Positions 59,060 to 64,000 of a stretch of 64,000 nucleotides of DNA are shown piece by piece. The DNA lies in contig NC_082689.1 of NCBI RefSeq assembly GCF_949987515.2, positions 7,679,501 through 7,743,500 on the forward strand. The letters run 5' to 3'. Origin of the DNA: Delphinus delphis. Its lineage: Eukaryota > Chordata > Mammalia > Artiodactyla > Delphinidae. The notes under the pieces were generated by a model. The model ran no database searches and was not told the DNA's origin. It saw nothing but the letters and a program-made list of their open reading frames with translations. The position numbers and the translations under genes were made by a program. Each line of letters begins with the position of its first letter. Position 1 is the first letter of the stretch.

Positions 59060-60330
59060 AAAAGTTTATTTAGACTTCTGGTTCTGACAAGATGGTAAAC
59101 TGAACTGATGTGGACCTTTTTCCCAACACAAACACAAAGAAAAGATGGATAAGATATACCAAAAGAATAATCTATGACTGAGCATTAAAGAAAGAAGGGA
59201 AAATTCCCAGCTACTTGAAATGAAGAGGAAACGAAGTCAAAGCCATAATCATTACCATAGCAAAGGAGGGCCGGGGGCAGGAGACCTTGATACGGTTACA
59301 GGAGTTAAGGTTTTCATGCCCACAGAAGGGAGAAGACCTGGCCGGGAACTGGAACTGAGAGCCCTGCAGAAAGCCAGGATCCAGGAAGGGCTGCTGGTCT
59401 TTGAACAGGGACCAGGAAGACCTTTCTCACAGCCCAGAGGAATGTCTGTATATGGCGCGGAGGGGAGGCGCTCCTTTGTGGGATGGGATTCCAAGCCTGT
59501 ACCGCATGTGTGTGTCAAGGCTGAATGCACACTACCCGGGTTCTGAGAACCCTAAGCCACGAGGTTAACACCAAACTGGCAGAAGACCTACAGAACTCCC
59601 AGGCTCATGGCAGAATAATGGCAAAAGCAATGGAAGAATGCATCCACAACCGGGGGCATATGGGACTCTCACAGCGAACACAATCCCTGCTTAACACAAT
59701 CTCCTGATAAAAAAGAACAAACCGTGTGGAAAAATGAACCACCATAAAGGCAAGTCAATAGAGACGACATGTGGGAGAACTGGTACCCTTAGAACTAGAA
59801 ATAAGTGAACAATCAGAAAGAGGCTATAAAATGAGTGTAATCAAAATAACTGGAAGAGATGAAAGGAACAGAAATCATAGTGAAACACTAGGACAGGAAA
59901 AAAAGAACAGTAAAAAAAAAATAATGGGCTGATTTTAAAAAGCTCCCAACAGAACTTCTAAAAATTAAAACTAAACACCCAAATCAGGAAGGGGTATCCA
60001 AGAGCAGATTATAAACAGCTATAAGGAGACCAGTAAACCGACGGACATTTTTGAGGACGTGCCCCACAATGCAGCACTGGCAGAAAAGGAGGAGGAAAAA
60101 GAGAAAGAATAAGATGGTAGGTTTCTAACAGGAGCTCCAAAAGAACAGATTAGGGAGAATAAAACAGATAATAGATAATTTCAAAATGGGAAGAACTACA
60201 CTGAGTCCTAAGCTGTACAGATGAATCTACCCTTAGACGTAATGTAGTAAAATGGCAGAACACTGAAGACAAAAATAACATCGCAAAAGCAACCAGAATG
60301 AAAAGGCACGTAAAGCTCCCTCAGGCTGCA
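59060..60330 (+). mobile_element. Probable L1/HAL1 5' region remnant
   Basis: 'ctggttctgacaagatggta', 'agaacttctaaaaattaaaa' and 'caaaagcaaccagaatgaaa' resemble the 5' UTR and ORF1 region of old L1M/HAL1 elements. No ORF is preserved. The GC-rich block 59260-59520 may be foreign to it. Confidence 0.5.
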
Positions 60331-60599
60331 GAGTGGAAGCGCTGGAGGTGAAAGAGCTAAAGGCAGGGAGGGCATTTTGCACAGGAGCTCAGCCGTCCTC
60401 GCGGTGAAGAGGAGGACGGTGGGGAGTATGTGGACAAAGCTGTTTGTCTGTGCAGGGCGCCACCATCCACGGAGTTGCTCCCAAGTCAGAAGCAGCCACT
60501 GGCCTCAGTACTGCTCCCACGGCTCTCAACTCTCACCGCTGGAGCGCACCCTGGAGGGTGCTGCAGTGCCTTCTTCTAGTTACACAAACTCCTTGAGGT

Positions 60600-60700
60600 C
60601 ACAGACCAGGCCCCATTTATCTCTGTCTCCCTAGTGCCTCGCACAGTACGTTGTATGGAGTAGGGGCTTAATAAATGTTGAACTGAATTCTCATGAATCA
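60600..60700 (+). mobile_element. L2 3'-end fragment
   Basis: 'ttatctctgtctccctagtg', 'cctcgcacagtacgttgtat' and 'cttaataaatgttgaactga' are L2 terminal sequence. Confidence 0.65.
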
Positions 60701-61894
60701 CTTGTTCACACTTTTAGGCCTGTTCTTTGCTCTCTGAAGAGACCTCCGAGCCCTAACTGGAAACACATGACTTTCAATCAGTTCTGGATTCACTGGATTT
60801 AACATGCATATTAAAGGCAGGTGAAGTTTCTGCAACAGAGAAAAAGAAGGTGGTCCCCAGGTCTGTGGGTTGCAACTGGCAGTACCTGTCAGGGTGGTGG
60901 GGAGGCCGGAGCCTCACACCTCTTAGATGAAGATTTGAACAGTGTTTGGGAGGCTGGCAGAATAATTCAAGAAGAGCTTTACTAATCTAACCTGAGGCAC
61001 AATAGGTGCCTCAGCTTCTTTCCCCTAATGACCTCAGAGCTTTAAGAATGCTTACCTGAGAGCCGTGCCCTCCAGGGTCTAAGTCCCATCAGAGATGGAC
61101 AAGTCCCAGGGCCTGTCCTCCCTGGAGCACAGAGGCTAAACGAGCTTCTTGACGGAGAAGAACGGGATGACATAGAGTCACGGATCGGGGCTACTAGGAT
61201 ATTCCAGGAAAGGAAGCTGACACGAGAGTCCAGGAAGTATAAAAGCGGAGTGCCTACTTTCAGGACTACTCCATTTAATAGGAAAAGGCCACTGGGGAGA
61301 ACTACCGAGCACCACAGTACCTACTCAGAAAAACTTCTTTGCTGATGGACTGAATTTGGCAGGGATAAATACGAAAATGATTACAAATTATACTGCAGAG
61401 AATACCCAGACAAAAGCGGTAGTTTCAATTATTAAATGTACCAAACTAATATTCAGCTAATTTCTTTTATATGTAGAACCTCATCTCTCTGCTGCCGTTG
61501 CCTTCATGTTACTTGGCTGAGACAACATGGGCCCCTTAGGGCCTGGGGTGGAATCTCCTCATTTCCTAAACACCAATGTTGAGACTCAGGTAGTCGAGGG
61601 AACTGTCCCTAAAAGTAAACAGAGGAACACAGGGCAGAGCCTGGGAGAGAGGAGAAAGTCGCAGGCAAGCTCATGGGGTTCTCCACGCTTGACTTCACAG
61701 TTCACAGGGAGGGGAGGCTGCCTTTGGACAGAGCGCTCACAGCTGAGGGCTGTCAGAGGAGCGTGCACCAGCCTCTTCCCTACTCAAAACTCTGCCAGCT
61801 GCAGCCACGGTGCAGGGATGCAGCCCTGCTGGCACTGGGAAAACAGAAGCGAAGTCATGAGGATTTTCCTGACACGATTTTTCAGGAGAGGCAG

Positions 61895-62050
61895 TCAACG
61901 TTTACTGTGGGCATTCTACGTGCTAGGCCGGCGACAATGTCTTCCCGTTCAATCCCCATGACAATCATGCCAGAAAAGTTATCATTAGTCCCATTGTTCT
62001 TAACAGATGAAGAAACCTGAGGCTCGGGGAGGTTAGAAAACTTGTCCACG
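61895..62050 (-). mobile_element. MIR fragment
   Basis: 'ttctacgtgctaggccggcg', 'cagatgaagaaacctgaggc' and 'tcggggaggttagaaaactt' form a reverse-oriented MIR core. Confidence 0.75.
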
Positions 62051-63214
62051 GGTTGAGAATAAACTCCAAGACTGCCTCTAGCAAGAGAGAACGGTAGGGA
62101 GGGACCACTGAGGCATCTGATAGTCACACTTTCCGAGATCATGGCTCCTACCCAGTTTCCTACACAAAGGCTTTCTTTTACAGGTCTTTGGTCCAAAGCT
62201 TATCAGTACTTACAGCTCCTACATTCTCTCCTACATTGCTTATTCTGATAATATGCTAGGAGTCGGGAATTAGGCCAAGAAACAGAGTTAGGCTACTTTC
62301 TCCGATCGGTTTTAAAGACAACGTAAGTTGTTGTCACCGGACCTCTGAACTGCTCAGACATGAACTTAAAGCTGGTGCCCTTCTCCCACTGAACAAAAAC
62401 TCTGCCAACCTTATTTCCAAAGAGCAGAGAGTCAGGCCAGAATTGGAGTATGTAAACACCCCTGAGCCTGACGCCACTGTGTTTCTGCGGCCACAAGCTG
62501 TCGTGTGACGGGCTGCCATCCACGGCCATCCAGCAAGCATCAGGGAGCTCAGGGCAGCGCTGACAAGGAGGGCTTATCGCTTACAATTCTCTCACTCCCT
62601 AACAATGCTTGCCCCTGCCACCAAGGGACTCACTCACCTGGCCCCGTCAGTCCTGACCCAGAGAAGTCTAGCCCTACTTCTCTACTGAACCAAGCATTAT
62701 CAGAAGCTGAGACTGTATCTCTGACACAATGGCCTAGAAATCCTGTAACTGTCTTCCAGAAACAGTGCCATCCAAGAGGAGGAATGATGGTGTTAAAGGA
62801 TGCTTGGTCAACCTTTTCTGAATGATTAACTTGGTGGGAATTGAGGGTACACAATAGCTGACGATAGCATCCTCCTAAAGATAAATTACAAAGAGGAATA
62901 ATGCCTTGAAAGTAATCTGAATGGAAATTTGGTCACAAAGGCACACAGTAACCCATCTTCCACCCATAACAGAGCATGAGCTCTTGAAGAAGACGCGAAT
63001 TTCTCTTCTGGAAGGTAATGTATGATTCCACTGGCCTGTGCCTATTTGATCCTTCCACTGGATAAAATTAAACAGTTGGATATTCAAACAATTAGTCCTT
63101 GAGTCCAGGTTGGGACTATTCTTGTCATCAATGAGGTTTCCAAAAGTAGCAACTTGGGACATCAATTGCCTTTCATCTATTTTCTTCCCCGAATTAATGT
63201 GATAATGCTGACCG

Positions 63215-63390
63215 CTGCCTCACACAGCTGTGGCAAGTGACCTTGAACAAGTTACATACATTCCCTAGACCTCAGCTTCTGCAAGTACAACAATAATAAA
63301 AGAAAACTCTTCAGGTTACCATGAGAATTAAGTGGGATGACAAACGTAGTGTCCCTGGACTGTGCCTAACACACAGTAGGAGCCCAAGGG
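63215..63390 (+). mobile_element. MIR fragment
   Basis: 'gtgaccttgaacaagttaca', 'ctagacctcagcttctgcaa' and 'tgcctaacacacagtaggag' keep MIR order. Confidence 0.7.
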
Positions 63391-63617
63391 TAGCTGCCCT
63401 CACCATTCATCAGTCCTTGTCATCATCAGGGCACACGCCCTTTATCTCACTCATCACCACTTTCACTGGCCCACAGACAAAAATACACAGTCAAGGAGGC
63501 AGTCTGTGATGAAGAGAAGAGGTGTATAAAACTATGCCAGGCGCCATCTTTCTAATAAGGCCACCAACTTAAACCTCTGTAAGTACCCAGAAGTACCCCA
63601 ACTCTAAAATTCCCAAG

Positions 63618-63885
63618 GTAAGGGGGCGGCGAGGGATAAATTGGGAGATTGGGATTGACATATACACACTACTATATATAAAACAGATAACTAATAAGGA
63701 CCTGCTGTAGAGCACAGGGAACTCTACTCAATACTCTGTAATGACCTATATGGGAAAAGAATCTAAAAAAGGAGTGAATATATGTATATGTGTAACTGAT
63801 TCACTTTACTGTACACCTGAAAATAACACAACATTGTAAGTCAACTATACTCCAATAAAAAATATTTTAAAAATTTAAAAAACTT
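63618..63885 (+). mobile_element. L1 3' UTR fragment
   Basis: 'acatatacacactactatat', 'agagcacagggaactctact' and 'gtaagtcaactatactccaa' then an A-rich tail; the same subfamily as 16255-16852. Confidence 0.92.
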
Positions 63886-64000
63886 TTTTAAAGAAAGAAA
63901 GAAAGAAAAATTCACAAGGTGGAGTATCACAACAAACCTATAAACATAGTTTAGTCAGACTGAATGACAACAAAAGCCAAAGTCACACAGTGAACCCAAT

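Noticed and set aside
59220..59546. 108-codon plus-strand ORF beginning MKRKRSQSHNH
   Set aside because: It lies in a probable L1/HAL1 remnant, has no domain, and the opposite strand is open as well.

Overview
This is a mammalian nuclear genome window, almost certainly from a cetacean. Many interspersed repeats are tRNA-Glu-derived CHR-type SINEs with clear target-site duplications, including the short variant that is abundant in whales and dolphins (8597-8808). The LINE tails are of the cetartiodactyl L1 type. I recognise no BovB, Bov-tA or pig PRE-1 copies and no Alu or B1.

Two protein-coding genes are supported, both on the minus strand. The first is a complete 11-exon intestinal-type alkaline phosphatase gene (ALPI-like, CDS 3064-5958). 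All splice sites are GT-AG, the reading frame is uninterrupted, and it encodes 530 residues with every metal and catalytic motif intact. The second is the last seven coding exons (302 codons) of DIS3L2, the 3'-5' exoribonuclease that degrades uridylated RNA (24911-31664). From 31665 to the right edge I could not find another DIS3L2 exon, so this stretch is read as one large DIS3L2 intron. In human 2q37.1 DIS3L2 also lies immediately upstream of the ALPP/ALPG/ALPI cluster in the same orientation, so the synteny agrees with both calls.

Layout: 1-2290 is downstream flank of the phosphatase gene (unassigned sequence, L1 and L2 fragments). 2290-5958 holds the gene and its 3' UTR. 5959-6120 is a promoter-like segment. 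6120-24575 is the intergenic interval, packed with L1 tails, CHR SINEs and at least two LTR-like elements. 24575-31664 is the 3' end of DIS3L2. 31665-64000 is intron with MIR, L2 and L1 remnants, simple repeats and a 27-bp minisatellite.

No bacterial-style system, CRISPR array or novel protein family is visible. The most unusual items are a nearly full-length tRNA-Glu(UUC)-like sequence next to or inside an LTR-like element (17275-17348), a canonical ISRE motif in another LTR-like region between the two genes (20854-20871), a SINE with a doubled 5' head (16891-17220), and a tandem duplication at the 3' end of phosphatase intron 9 whose second copy has lost the acceptor AG.
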